Source of the DNA: CBDBCU01 sp965203435
Lineage (GTDB): Bacteria; Chloroflexota; Dehalococcoidia; Lucifugimonadales; UBA3495
Direction of reading: 5' to 3'
Assembly: GCA_965203435.1 (NCBI GenBank)
Contig: CBDBCU010000004.1
Coordinates: forward strand, 1 to 64,000
Length of the DNA stretch: 64,000 bases
In this document: one piece after another, positions 16,389 to 24,234 of the stretch
How the letters are laid out: each line of letters opens with the position of its first letter
Position numbering within the stretch: the stretch's first letter is position 1
Made by a program: the position numbers and the translations under genes
Notes under the pieces: generated by a model
The model's input: the letters and a program-made list of their open reading frames with translations, nothing else
Told to the model about the DNA's origin: nothing
Databases searched by the model: none

Positions 16389-16787
16389 CTATTGCATTCC
16401 CGGGGAGGCGTGGTGGGCAATCAGCCGCCAGCCGCCGGGAGTGCGGATAAAGATGTTGGTCGCCAGGACGCCGAAGTTGTCGGCCCGGCCTTGCACGACG
16501 CTGGTGATGTTTTCAACGCAAGTAACCCAGCCGCAATCGCCATTAACCACCGCGTTGACGCTGCGGATATTGAAGTGCATCAGGGCAGTATGGTCAAAGA
16601 TGCGCCGCCAGCTTTCCCGGATGCTGGCCCAGCCGACGATCGGCGGCCATCCGGGATGGACGCATAGAGCCGTATCCGAATCAAGGCAGATGTCCTCCAG
16701 GGCGGCCAAATCCAGCGCGCCAAAAGCATCATAGAAACGCTGATTGGCGGCTTGGAGGGCGGCGATGTCGTCGGCAAGGGCGGGCAT
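16389..16787 (-). CDS. SnoaL/NTF2-like protein
   Basis: The 132-residue product has the cone-shaped NTF2/SnoaL pattern: an N-terminal helix pair (ALQAANQRFYDAFGALDL), the central IFDHTALMHFNIRSVNAVV and a C-terminal sheet ending GGWRLIAHHASP. Members act as small isomerases, hydrolases or ligand binders. The conserved end HHASP resembles the DUF4440/SnoaL-like ketosteroid isomerase group. It is the first gene of a three-gene minus-strand run (SnoaL, VOC, MaoC). Confidence 0.8.
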   Translation of the reverse strand: MPALADDIAALQAANQRFYDAFGALDLAALEDICLDSDTALCVHPGWPPIVGWASIRESWRRIFDHTALMHFNIRSVNAVVNGDCGWVTCVENITSVVQGRADNFGVLATNIFIRTPGGWRLIAHHASPGMQ

Positions 16788-16823
16788 TTATCGGGTCTCC
16801 GGCTTTCCTGATTTGGGAGGGTT

Positions 16824-16967
16824 AATCCGGCGGCCGGGTCAGACCGACACGGCCCCATCCATTCATCCGGCGGCCGGTTCAGACCGACCCGGCCCCATCC
16901 GCTCATCCGGCGGCCGGGTTAGACTGACCCGGCCCCATCCGCTCATCCTGAACTTGTTGAAGGACGA
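16824..16967. repeat. Three 40-bp tandem repeats followed by a REP palindrome
   Basis: Units start at 16824, 16864 and 16904, each (C)ATCCGGCGGCCGG...CCCCATCC with few changes. The array runs directly into a REP copy (16943-16967) that shares the ATCC start, so the array may have grown from REP-adjacent DNA. Confidence 0.85.
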
Positions 16968-16991
16968 GCAGATGGGTGGGCGGATGTTTCC

Positions 16992-17606
16992 CTAGCGCAT
17001 CGGCGAAAAGGCGGCGGGGATGACGATTTTGTTTTCCTGATGCACCAGGAACTCCCGGGTGGGCGGCGGCCAGTGGGGATTTTCCCCGGCCTCGGCCCGG
17101 ATGCGGGTGCGCTCGGCCAGGTCTTTGTAGGGCCAGACGTGCATCCACTTGCTGGAGCCGTCCTCCAGCTCGCAATACATCCCGGCGGCCAGGGGGGAAA
17201 ACTGCTCCCGGTGGGGGACGGCGGCGGCCCAGCGGTTCAGCACTTCGGCCAGGGAGCCGGGCTGATAGGTGTAAATCCGCATTTCATAGACGCCGCCCAG
17301 CTCCTGGCCGCCGCCCATGGGCCGCATAAAGTCGGCCGGATTCCAGATTTGGGAATCCATATTGAGGATGTTGCCGCCATTGGGCGGCGGCCAGCCTTCC
17401 ACGCTGGCGCTGCGGCACTCCTCCCGGTGTTCCAGGCTGTCGTAGGGCCAGATGTGGATGACCTGGTTCAGGGGGCCGATTTCGGTGTGAAAGAAAGCGG
17501 CCAGGGGGGAAACCTTTTCCCGGCCCGGCAAAGCCTGGCCGAAGTTGTCCTCGAACTCGGCCACGCTGCCCGGTTTCATATCGTAGGTGCGGACTTCGTA
17601 AATCAT
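16992..17606 (-). CDS. NIPSNAP-family protein (two tandem domains)
   Basis: The 204-residue protein holds two ferredoxin-like NIPSNAP domains. The first begins MIYEVRTYDMKPGSVAEF and contains VIHIWPYDSLEHREECR; the second begins YEMRIYTYQPGSLAEVL and contains MHVWPYKDLAERTRIR. This duplicated dimeric alpha-beta-barrel layout is standard. Bacterial members are often found near aromatic or xenobiotic catabolism genes, but no reaction is known. It belongs to the run of small metabolic proteins on the minus strand. Confidence 0.88.
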   Translation of the reverse strand: MIYEVRTYDMKPGSVAEFEDNFGQALPGREKVSPLAAFFHTEIGPLNQVIHIWPYDSLEHREECRSASVEGWPPPNGGNILNMDSQIWNPADFMRPMGGGQELGGVYEMRIYTYQPGSLAEVLNRWAAAVPHREQFSPLAAGMYCELEDGSSKWMHVWPYKDLAERTRIRAEAGENPHWPPPTREFLVHQENKIVIPAAFSPMR

Positions 17607-18162
17607 CGCGACTCCTTTTCCAAATGGGGGTTAAGCCGGCCGATTGCCCGAATAGGCGGGCCGGACGGACGGTTTGCTGACCCGAGGGCGGGCCGGCCGG
17701 GAATAGTGTAGCAGAAAATTGGAAGGGGAGCAATTTTTCCGGCCGGGATACAGAGAACGGTCGATTTACGGCGGTTAAACCAATATAAGGTTGCGGCCGG
17801 CGCTGCGCTGAAAGAGGGCGGCGGTTGTTGGATAGTAAGGTAAGATTATGCCGCCGGGCGGTAGCGCCAATCATCCGGTCGAAGTCGCCGCCGCGGTTTA
17901 GTGGATGGAGGAGGGGTTTGGCTAGAGCGCTTTGTTTCATCCTTCAACAAGTTCAGGATGAGCGGAATTAACTGGAAACCGGATAGGCGGAATTAGCCGG
18001 AAACCGGAGGGTCGGAATTAACCGGAAGCAACCGGGAACTTTGCCGCCGCCATTGACAAAGGCGGCGGCTTTTATTTACCATAGTCGTACCCTTGGAAAA
18101 CTCGGGCGTCTTTAACCGGGACGGCCGCTAATCGGCCGGTCTTTTGCTGACGAGTTGACCCG
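17607..18162. other. 555-bp non-coding stretch with REP, 25-bp tandem repeats and a hairpin
   Basis: No gene is seen. It holds a REP palindrome (17937-17961) and, directly after it, three 25-bp tandem units (17962-18036, GCGGAATTA...GGAAACCGG). Next comes a 9-bp GCCGCCGCC/GGCGGCGGC hairpin (18043-18069) followed by TTTTA. The hairpin loop contains TTGACA, which forms a promoter-like pair with TACCAT at 18077-18082 (18-base spacing), about 80 bases before ppk2. Confidence 0.7.
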
Positions 18163-19047
18163 ATGTATCAAGACCATAACGCCATTCTGCCGGAAACGAC
18201 GCCGGGCAAGCATGATGTGGCGGCCTTTCGCGGCATTGAGTATCTGGAATATCGGGCCGAGCTGCGGGTGCTGCGCCGCCAGCTGCTGGCTTTGCAGGAA
18301 TGGGCCGTCGGCCAGGGGCAGCGCATTGCCATCGTCCTGGAGGGCCGGGACGCCGCCGGCAAGGGCAGCACTACCGCCACCATCACCCATTACCTCAATC
18401 CCCGCAATGTGCGGGTCATCAGCCAGGGCATTCCCACCGCCGCGGAAATGCGGAATTGGCTGGGGCATCACCGCAAGCTGATGCCGGAACCGGGCAGCAT
18501 CACCATCTTTGACCGCTCCTGGTACTCCCGCGCCCTGGTGCAGCCGGCGATGGGCTACTGCTCCCTGCGTCAGTATCACTACTTTATGAACCGGGTCAAC
18601 GACTGGGAAAAAGACCTGGTGGACGCCGGCATTGAACTGGTCAAAATCTACCTGTCGGTATCCCAGGATGCCCAGGATTTGCGGTTCAAGTTGCGCCAGG
18701 ACAGCGACCTGCAATACTGGAAATACTCGGCCAATGACCGCAAAGTGGCGGAACGCTGGCAGCTGTTGACCTATTTCAAGGAGCGGATGTTCGCCGTTAC
18801 CTCGACGGACTATGCCCCCTGGGTCATCATCGCCTCGGACAACAAGCAGCAGGCCCGGCTGAATGTCATCCACTACATCCTGACCCGCTTTGAGTATGCC
18901 GGCAAGGATTTGCGCCCGGAATTCATCTACCGGGCGGCGGAACCGGCCCCGGAGGCGGCGACGGATATGATTGTGGACGGGGTGCTGTTCAGCGGACTGA
19001 ATCGGGAACAGGTGGCTATTTTGGACCGGATTCTCATTCATGAATAG
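18163..19047 (+). CDS. ppk2: Polyphosphate kinase 2 family protein
   Basis: The 294-residue protein is a PPK2-type P-loop kinase. It has Walker A LEGRDAAGKGS at ~62-72, the lid-region ITHYLNPRNVRVISQGIPT, Walker B/DRS motif IFDRSWYSRA at ~117 and the lid YFKERMF. PPK2 enzymes use polyphosphate to phosphorylate NDPs or NMPs. The single-domain length of ~290 fits classes I and III, and the class cannot be settled by eye. It overlaps the following NUDIX gene by 8 bases, so the two are co-translated, a pairing that suggests nucleotide or polyphosphate turnover. Confidence 0.92.
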   Translation: MYQDHNAILPETTPGKHDVAAFRGIEYLEYRAELRVLRRQLLALQEWAVGQGQRIAIVLEGRDAAGKGSTTATITHYLNPRNVRVISQGIPTAAEMRNWLGHHRKLMPEPGSITIFDRSWYSRALVQPAMGYCSLRQYHYFMNRVNDWEKDLVDAGIELVKIYLSVSQDAQDLRFKLRQDSDLQYWKYSANDRKVAERWQLLTYFKERMFAVTSTDYAPWVIIASDNKQQARLNVIHYILTRFEYAGKDLRPEFIYRAAEPAPEAATDMIVDGVLFSGLNREQVAILDRILIHE

Positions 19048-19498
19048 GGACGAGCTGCCGCAGATGCACGCCGCCGGGGGCTTGGTCCACTGCGGCGACT
19101 ATGCCCTGCTCATCCGCAAACACCGCCTTTGGGATTTGCCCAAGGGCAAGCGGGACTATCCCGAGGAGCCTTATGAACAGTGCGCGTTGCGGGAAATTTC
19201 CGAGGAAACCGGCCTGCGGCCCGGGCTGCTCGTCATCCGCGCCCCGCTGCTGCGTTCGACCTATATTTCCTATTATGCCATCGGCCCGGTGAACAAGACG
19301 GTGCAGTGGTTTCTGCTGGACTACGGCGGCGACTTGTCCGACCCCTTGCAGCCGGATGTGAGCGAGGGGATTGACCAGTGCCGCTGGGTGTCCCTGGCGC
19401 AGTTGGCGGATACGCTGCGGGCGGCGCGGCCCTATCTGCGGCCGGTGCGGATGGCTTTGGCGCCGGTACTGGCGGCCGCGGCGGCGCGGCCGGGTTGA
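19040..19498 (+). CDS. NUDIX hydrolase
   Basis: The 152-residue protein carries a NUDIX box, GKRDYPEEPYEQCAL then REISEETGL, with one extra residue between the first Gly and Glu compared with the canonical spacing. The strand LWDLPKGKR just before it is typical of MutT/Ap4A-hydrolase-like members. Such enzymes split nucleoside diphosphates linked to another group. Its start overlaps the ppk2 stop. The last ~60 bases of this gene are duplicated ~864 bp downstream, ahead of the second Uma2 gene. The substrate is unknown. Confidence 0.9.
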   Translation: MNRDELPQMHAAGGLVHCGDYALLIRKHRLWDLPKGKRDYPEEPYEQCALREISEETGLRPGLLVIRAPLLRSTYISYYAIGPVNKTVQWFLLDYGGDLSDPLQPDVSEGIDQCRWVSLAQLADTLRAARPYLRPVRMALAPVLAAAAARPG

Positions 19499-19573
19499 TT
19501 AGCCGGCCGGCGGCGGCCGGGTTATGGTCAATTCCGGTGCACCCTTATTTTCCCGGCAAGACGAGGTGAATCG

Positions 19574-20281
19574 ATGACTACTACGCAGATAAAACCGACT
19601 CCGGCGGCGGCTACTCCGGATCCGGTCGCCGTTCCGGCTCTGTCCCCGACGCCGGCTCCGTCCGCCATCACCCCGGAGCCGCAAACTCCGGAACCCCGCA
19701 AGTTCACGGTAGCCGAATACTACCGGATGGCCGAAGGAGGCATCCTGGGACCGGAGGAGCGGGTGCAGCTTATCGAGGGGGAAATTATCGTTATGCCGCC
19801 GATTGGCCCCGGCCATGCCGGGAAACTATTGCGTTCCAGCCACCTCTTTCACGGGCTGGCCGCCGGCCGGTTTTTGGTCCAGACTCAGAACCCGCTGCCC
19901 CTGGACGACGGTTCGGAGCCGGAGCCGGATGTTATGCTGCTGCGGCCCCGGGCGGATTATTATGACACCGCCCATCCCACGCCGGCCGATACCTTTCTGG
20001 TCATCGAGGTGTCAGACAGCACCTTGGAATATGACCGGCGGCACAAAGCCCAGATCTACGGGCGGGCCGGGGTAGCGCAAACTCTGGTGTTGAACTTGCC
20101 GGAGGATTGCATCGAGAATTTTACCGAGCCGGGGCCGGAGGGCTACGGCCGCCATACCATCCACCGGCGGGGGGACAAAATACGCCTGGTCGCTTTGCCC
20201 GACTTGGAATTGGCGGTAGAGGATTTGCTGCCGCCCTTGCCGGCGGCGGCAACCGAGGAATCCGGGGATGATGGCGGCTGA
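19574..20281 (+). CDS. Uma2-family putative endonuclease, copy 1
   Basis: The 235-residue protein has a Pro/Thr/Ala-rich N-terminal ~40 residues and then the Uma2 (DUF820) core: FTVAEYYRMAEGGILGPEERV, QLIEGEIIVMPPIGP, then the PD-(D/E)XK elements EPDVMLLRP and FLVIEVSDSTLEYDRRHKAQIY (catalytic D, E-x-S and K). Uma2 proteins are abundant in Cyanobacteria and Chloroflexota; nuclease function is inferred from the fold. It is the upstream member of a tandem duplication. GAGG lies 8 bases before the ATG. Confidence 0.88.
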   Translation: MTTTQIKPTPAAATPDPVAVPALSPTPAPSAITPEPQTPEPRKFTVAEYYRMAEGGILGPEERVQLIEGEIIVMPPIGPGHAGKLLRSSHLFHGLAAGRFLVQTQNPLPLDDGSEPEPDVMLLRPRADYYDTAHPTPADTFLVIEVSDSTLEYDRRHKAQIYGRAGVAQTLVLNLPEDCIENFTEPGPEGYGRHTIHRRGDKIRLVALPDLELAVEDLLPPLPAAATEESGDDGG

Positions 20282-20437
20282 GGTTTCGTTCGGCCCCATC
20301 TGCGGCCGGTGCGGATGGCTTTGGCGCCGGTACTGGCGGCCGCGGCGGCGCGGCCGGACTGATTAGCCGGCCGGCGGCGGCCGGTTTATGGTCAATTCCA
20401 CTACGCCCCGAATTTCCCGGCAAGACGAGGTGAATCG

Positions 20438-21148
20438 ATGACTACTACGCAGATAAAACCGACTCCGGCGGCGGCAACGCCTACTCCGGCCGCCGTTCCG
20501 GCTCTGTCGCCGCCGGCTCCGGCCGCCGCCGGGCTGGCGCAAGTCCCGGAACCGCGTAAGTTCACGGTGGCCGAATACTACCGGATGGCCGAAGGAGGCA
20601 TCCTGGGCCCGGAGGAGCGGGTGCAGCTTATCGAGGGGGAAATTATCGTTATGCCGCCGATTGGCCCGCTTCACGCCGGAAGTCTGGACGGCTCCACCAG
20701 CATTTTTTACCGGGCGCAGGATGACCGGTTTTATATCCGCACCCAGAACCCACTGCGGCTGGATGACGGTTCGGAGCCGGAGCCGGACATTGCGCTGGTG
20801 CGGCCCCGGGCGGATCGTTACACTACCGCCCATCCCACGCCGGCCGATATTTTCGCGGTTATCGAGGTGTCGAACAGCACCTTGGAGTACGACCGCAACC
20901 GCAAAGCCCAGATTTATGGGCGGGCCGGCGTAGCGCAAACTCTGGTATTGAACCTGCCGGAGGATTGCATCGAGAACTTTACCGAGCCGGGGCTGCAAGG
21001 CTACGGCCGCCATACTATCCACCGGCGGGGGGACAAAATACGGCTGATTGCCCTGCCCGACCTGGAGTTGGCGGTAGAGGATTTGCTGCCGCCCTTGCCG
21101 GCGGCGGCAGATGCAGAGGCAGCGGAATCCGGGGAGGGCGGCGGCTGA
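20438..21148 (+). CDS. Uma2-family putative endonuclease, copy 2
   Basis: The 236-residue paralogue of the preceding gene shares the N-terminal low-complexity region, FTVAEYYRMAEGGILGPEER and the C-terminal ~100 residues almost unchanged. Residues ~82-105 differ strongly (HAGSLDGSTSIFYRAQDDRF against HAGKLLRSSHLFHGLAAGRF). The nuclease residues (EPDIALVRP, FAVIEVSNSTLEYD) are kept. Conserved ends with a divergent patch suggest either selection on that loop or gene conversion at the ends. It has the same leader as copy 1. Confidence 0.88.
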   Translation: MTTTQIKPTPAAATPTPAAVPALSPPAPAAAGLAQVPEPRKFTVAEYYRMAEGGILGPEERVQLIEGEIIVMPPIGPLHAGSLDGSTSIFYRAQDDRFYIRTQNPLRLDDGSEPEPDIALVRPRADRYTTAHPTPADIFAVIEVSNSTLEYDRNRKAQIYGRAGVAQTLVLNLPEDCIENFTEPGLQGYGRHTIHRRGDKIRLIALPDLELAVEDLLPPLPAAADAEAAESGEGGG

Positions 21149-21153
21149 GGTTT

Positions 21154-21225
21154 CGTTCTGTTAGGGGAGCATTCGCCCTTCAACAAGTTCAGGATGAACG
21201 GAGCGAATACCCCCAAAACAGAACG
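21154..21225. repeat. Nested hairpin: 23-nt arms around a REP copy
   Basis: Arms 21154-21176 and 21203-21225 (CGTTCTGTT...ATTCGC) pair with about four mismatches and enclose a REP palindrome, the same plan as 13576-13649. It lies between Uma2 copy 2 and the Fe-S protein gene and may serve as a terminator. Confidence 0.7.
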
Positions 21226-21344
21226 GAGCGGCGGCTGAGGGCCGCTTGACGCCGCAACCCGGCGGCGGCTACAATAGTGGGCAAGGGGAGATAAATCAGT
21301 ACGCCAGCCGGTCTTGCCGGTTGGATACGCAGGGAGGTTTTCCG

Positions 21345-21701
21345 ATGGCGATTACGATGGACGGCGTGGAACTGGGGGTAGCCATTACCGAAAAGGCGGC
21401 GGAAAAGATTAAATACTTCGCCGCCAAAGAGGGCCTGGCCGCCAATGTGGGCCTGCGGGTGGCGGTAAAGGGCGGCGGCTGCTCCGGCCTGACCTACGAC
21501 CTGAAAATCACCGACGAGGAGCGGGAAAGCGACAAGGTGGTGGAGCAGCACGGGGTCAAGGTGATGGTGGACAAGAAAAGCTACATCTACCTGGTCGGCA
21601 CCGAGCTGGACTTTTCCGACGGGCTGAACGGCAAGGGCTTCACCTTTGCCAATCCCAACGCCAAGAAAGCCTGCGGCTGCGGCACCTCTTTCAGCGTGTA
21701 G
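21345..21701 (+). CDS. A-type iron-sulfur carrier (ErpA/SufA/IscA-like)
   Basis: The 118-residue protein has the A-type carrier fold with the three cluster-binding cysteines in GGGCSGLTYDL and the C-terminal CGCGTSFSV. ELDFSDGLNGKGFTFANPNA is the conserved stretch between them. Such proteins receive Fe-S clusters from a scaffold and deliver them to apoproteins. No isc or suf operon genes are adjacent, which is typical for ErpA. The strong AGGGAGG ribosome site lies 8 bases before the ATG. Confidence 0.93.
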   Translation: MAITMDGVELGVAITEKAAEKIKYFAAKEGLAANVGLRVAVKGGGCSGLTYDLKITDEERESDKVVEQHGVKVMVDKKSYIYLVGTELDFSDGLNGKGFTFANPNAKKACGCGTSFSV

Positions 21702-21844
21702 GGGGGCCGGCCGGCCCCGCGGCCGACGCGGCTTTGCCGGGAAAGGGGTAGCGGCCAAGTTGCCCAAGGTTGGCCCGGAATAGGGCGGGTAGGACACCCG
21801 TCCTTGCCCCTTGCCGGCCGGATTTACCGCAAAGGAGAGCGGGT

Positions 21845-22165
21845 ATGAACAAATGGAAACGGCGGGAGCCGTTCACCCCGGGCCTGATTGACGTGGATTT
21901 CCTGGCGGAGACCATTGAGGGCTATACCGTCGTCGGTTTCAATGCCGGGATGGAGGGCGACAAGCGGTACGCTATCGAGGTAGAGGAGGGGTTGGTGGAT
22001 CGGGAGCGGGGGGTGATGGTGGTCCTTGTGCTGCAAGAGGACGATGCCGGCAACTGTCTGGTCAAGTTGCCGAACGAGTCCTTTTTCTACAATGACCAAG
22101 CTGTCCTGCCGAAAAGCAGGATTTACGCTTGGTCGCCGCGGGGCTGCGCCAAGTCGGCGGTATAA
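21845..22165 (+). CDS. Conserved-looking hypothetical protein upstream of dcd
   Basis: I do not recognise this 106-residue protein. It starts MNKWKRREPFTPGLIDVDFL after an AAAGGAGAG ribosome site, is acidic, and appears to be a single small alpha/beta domain (GYTVVGFNAGMEGDKRYAIE, VMVVLVLQEDDAGNCLVKLP). Its TAA is directly followed by the dcd ATG, so the two are co-translated and possibly functionally linked. It has no signal peptide or membrane segment. Confidence 0.6.
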   Translation: MNKWKRREPFTPGLIDVDFLAETIEGYTVVGFNAGMEGDKRYAIEVEEGLVDRERGVMVVLVLQEDDAGNCLVKLPNESFFYNDQAVLPKSRIYAWSPRGCAKSAV

Positions 22166-22741
22166 ATGATCCTCTCCGCCAGCGACATCCGAGAGTTGAT
22201 TGACGACGGGCGGCTCCCGTTCCGGCCGCCGCTGTTGTCCGAACAGGTCAGGGATTGCGCCATTGACCTGCGCTTGGGTTATAACTTTGCCTTTTACCCC
22301 TCCCTGACGGCCGGCTTGCCGCCTAATGTGGGCGACATCGTTACTCAGACCATCGACTTGAGCGACGAAGCCCGGGTGCGCGCGTTTATTCATCAGACGC
22401 GGCGGGCCAACAATCAGCGGCTGCGGGAGGGGGAGCATATCGATATTCCGCCCGGAGCTTTCCTGCTGGCGGAAACTTTGGAGAGTTTTACCTTGCCCGA
22501 CAACTTGGCGGCGCGGGTCGAGGGCCGCAGCATTTACGCCCGGCTGGGGCTTACGGTGCATCAAACCGCGCCGTCGGTAAAGCCGGGCTGGGCCGGCCAG
22601 CTTACCCTGGAAATCGTCAACAACGGCCCCTTTACCTACCGCCTTTATCCCGGGATGCATCTGTGCCAGTTGATTCTGGAGCGGTTGAGCAGCCCGGCCC
22701 TCACCGCCATGCCAAGTGCTTGGCGCGAACTGCGTCTCTAA
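22166..22741 (+). CDS. dcd: dCTP deaminase / dUTPase-superfamily protein
   Basis: The 191-residue protein has the trimeric dUTPase-like fold. SEQVRDCAIDLRLGYNF near the N-terminus is typical of Dcd, followed by VEGRSIYARLGLTVHQTAP, PGWAGQLTLEIVNNGPF (catalytic Glu) and LYPGMHLCQLILERL. It probably deaminates dCTP to dUTP, and could be bifunctional (dUMP-forming). It starts immediately after the stop of the small hypothetical gene, without a separate ribosome site. Confidence 0.88.
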   Translation: MILSASDIRELIDDGRLPFRPPLLSEQVRDCAIDLRLGYNFAFYPSLTAGLPPNVGDIVTQTIDLSDEARVRAFIHQTRRANNQRLREGEHIDIPPGAFLLAETLESFTLPDNLAARVEGRSIYARLGLTVHQTAPSVKPGWAGQLTLEIVNNGPFTYRLYPGMHLCQLILERLSSPALTAMPSAWRELRL

Positions 22742-22833
22742 TCCTCGCCCCTTTGTGTTAAACTTTCCCCATATCGCCCGCCAAATACACGCCGCGCAAA
22801 CCCGTTACATCCCGCCGCAAAGGAGCCGTTGCT

Positions 22834-23991
22834 ATGTCCGCCGCCACCGCCGCTTTGACCGCTACCGCCGCATCCCCCCAAGACCCGGCCCTGGTGGTGG
22901 TTCAGCTTACCGGGGGCAACGATTATATGAATACCGTCGTTCCCTATGGCGACGGCCGTTATTATGATTACCGCCCCTCGGTTCAGATCCCGCCGGAGCA
23001 GGTTCTGCCCCTGGATGACCGGGTGGGCTTTCATCCCGCCCTGGCCCCGCTGCACGGGCTTTATGCCCAGGGTCAGGTAGCCATCTTGCACGGCATTGGC
23101 TATCCCAATCCCAATCGTTCCCATTTCCGGGCGATGGACATCTGGCACACCGCCGCGCCGGATTATGTGGCTACTGAGGGCTGGCTGGGCCAGGTTATCC
23201 GGGAGTTGGATCCCCGGGCCGAGAATGTGTTGACCGGGGTGAACTTCGGCCGGGGTTTGCCGCGGGCTTTGGCTTTGCCGGGGGTGCCGGTGGCGTCAGT
23301 GGCGGAATTGTCCGGCTATGGGCTGTTGACCGGCATTGACCAGCCGGAATCCCGGAAGCGGGCGTTGGAAGTGTTTGCCCGGATGTATGCCCCGGCGGTG
23401 GGTTCCGGGCCGGTTATGGATTATCTGGGCCAAACCGGCCGGGACGCTTTGACCGGGGCCGATGCCCTGCGCGCCGCCCCGGAAAAATATCAGTCCGCCA
23501 TTGAATACCCGGACAATGCTATCGGGCGCAACCTGCGGAACATTGCCCAGGCTTTGCTGGCCGATTTGGGGACGCGGATTTGCTATACCCAGCAGGGCGG
23601 CTATGACACCCACGCCGCCGAGCTACTGGTACATCGCGATTTGTGGGGGGAATTGGCCCCGGCCATCGCCAGTTTCTTTGCCGATTTGACCGAGCATCAT
23701 GCGGCGGAACGGGTGGTTATGCTGGTGTTCACCGAGTTCGGCCGGCGGGTGCGGGACAATCGTTCCGGCACGGATCACGGTTCCGGAGGGATGGCCATGG
23801 TTATCGGGACGCCGGTACAGGGTGGGCAGTATGGGGAATATCCCTCCCTGCGGGAAACGGATTTGCTGGAGGGCGACCTGCGGGCCGGCTACGATTTCCG
23901 CGGTCTCTATACCGAGCTGATTGAGGATTGGCTGGGCCTGGATGCCGGCCCGGTAGTGGGCGGTAGGTTTGAGGGGACGAGTATCTTTTAG
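22834..23991 (+). CDS. DUF1501 (sulfatase-like fold) protein
   Basis: The 385-residue protein has DUF1501 landmarks: LVVVQLTGGNDYMNTVVPYG, HPALAPLHGLYAQGQVAILHG, NRSHFRAMDIWHTA, GGYDTHA and FTEFGRRVRDNRSGTDHGSG. The family is related to alkaline phosphatase/sulfatase folds and the conserved Asp/His residues would bind metals, but no substrate is established. Most members have a Tat signal; this one begins MSAATAALTATAASPQDPAL, with no twin arginine, so it is probably cytoplasmic. GGAG lies before the ATG. Confidence 0.88.
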   Translation: MSAATAALTATAASPQDPALVVVQLTGGNDYMNTVVPYGDGRYYDYRPSVQIPPEQVLPLDDRVGFHPALAPLHGLYAQGQVAILHGIGYPNPNRSHFRAMDIWHTAAPDYVATEGWLGQVIRELDPRAENVLTGVNFGRGLPRALALPGVPVASVAELSGYGLLTGIDQPESRKRALEVFARMYAPAVGSGPVMDYLGQTGRDALTGADALRAAPEKYQSAIEYPDNAIGRNLRNIAQALLADLGTRICYTQQGGYDTHAAELLVHRDLWGELAPAIASFFADLTEHHAAERVVMLVFTEFGRRVRDNRSGTDHGSGGMAMVIGTPVQGGQYGEYPSLRETDLLEGDLRAGYDFRGLYTELIEDWLGLDAGPVVGGRFEGTSIF

Positions 23992-24019
23992 TCGGAAATT
24001 ACATTTAGACACTAACCCG

Positions 24020-24129
24020 CCTTGCCGTCCTTCCCGCGCAAGTGGAAATCCAGAAATGCCGTGGCCTTATACGGCGCAGTCTCGGCAGGCAACCGCCGGA
24101 TTTCCACTTGCGCGGGAAGGACGGCAAGG
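24020..24129. repeat. Long inverted repeat, perfect 32-bp arms
   Basis: Arms 24020-24051 (CCTTGCCGTCCTTCCCGCGC...) and 24098-24129 are exact reverse complements around a 46-bp spacer. This is a variant of the CGTCATTCCCGCG family, lying after the DUF1501 gene. Confidence 0.88.
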
Positions 24130-24158
24130 GGTTTTCCCGGTATCCCTATCCCAACCCC

Positions 24159-24186
24159 TTGCCCGGCGCCCCCGGTTCGGTATAAA
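24159..24186 (+). promoter_or_regulatory. Putative promoter for the VOC gene
   Basis: TTGCCC (24159-24164) and TATAAA (24181-24186) are 16 bases apart and lie about 50 bases upstream of the VOC start. Confidence 0.4.
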
Positions 24187-24234
24187 GTTAACCGGTCAAG
24201 GCAAGACAAAAGTTCAGCGTAGAGGAGGCGGGAA

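Larger units (their letters stand above)
19434..21160. repeat. Tandem segmental duplication (~864 bp unit)
   Basis: The unit begins inside the NUDIX 3' end (ATCTGCGGCCGGTGCGG at 19434 and 20298) and ends after each Uma2 stop with AGGTTTCGTTC (20281, 21148). Both copies keep the same ribosome site region (CAAGACGAGGTGAATCG). The ends are near identical, while the middle of the coding region has diverged. Confidence 0.9.
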
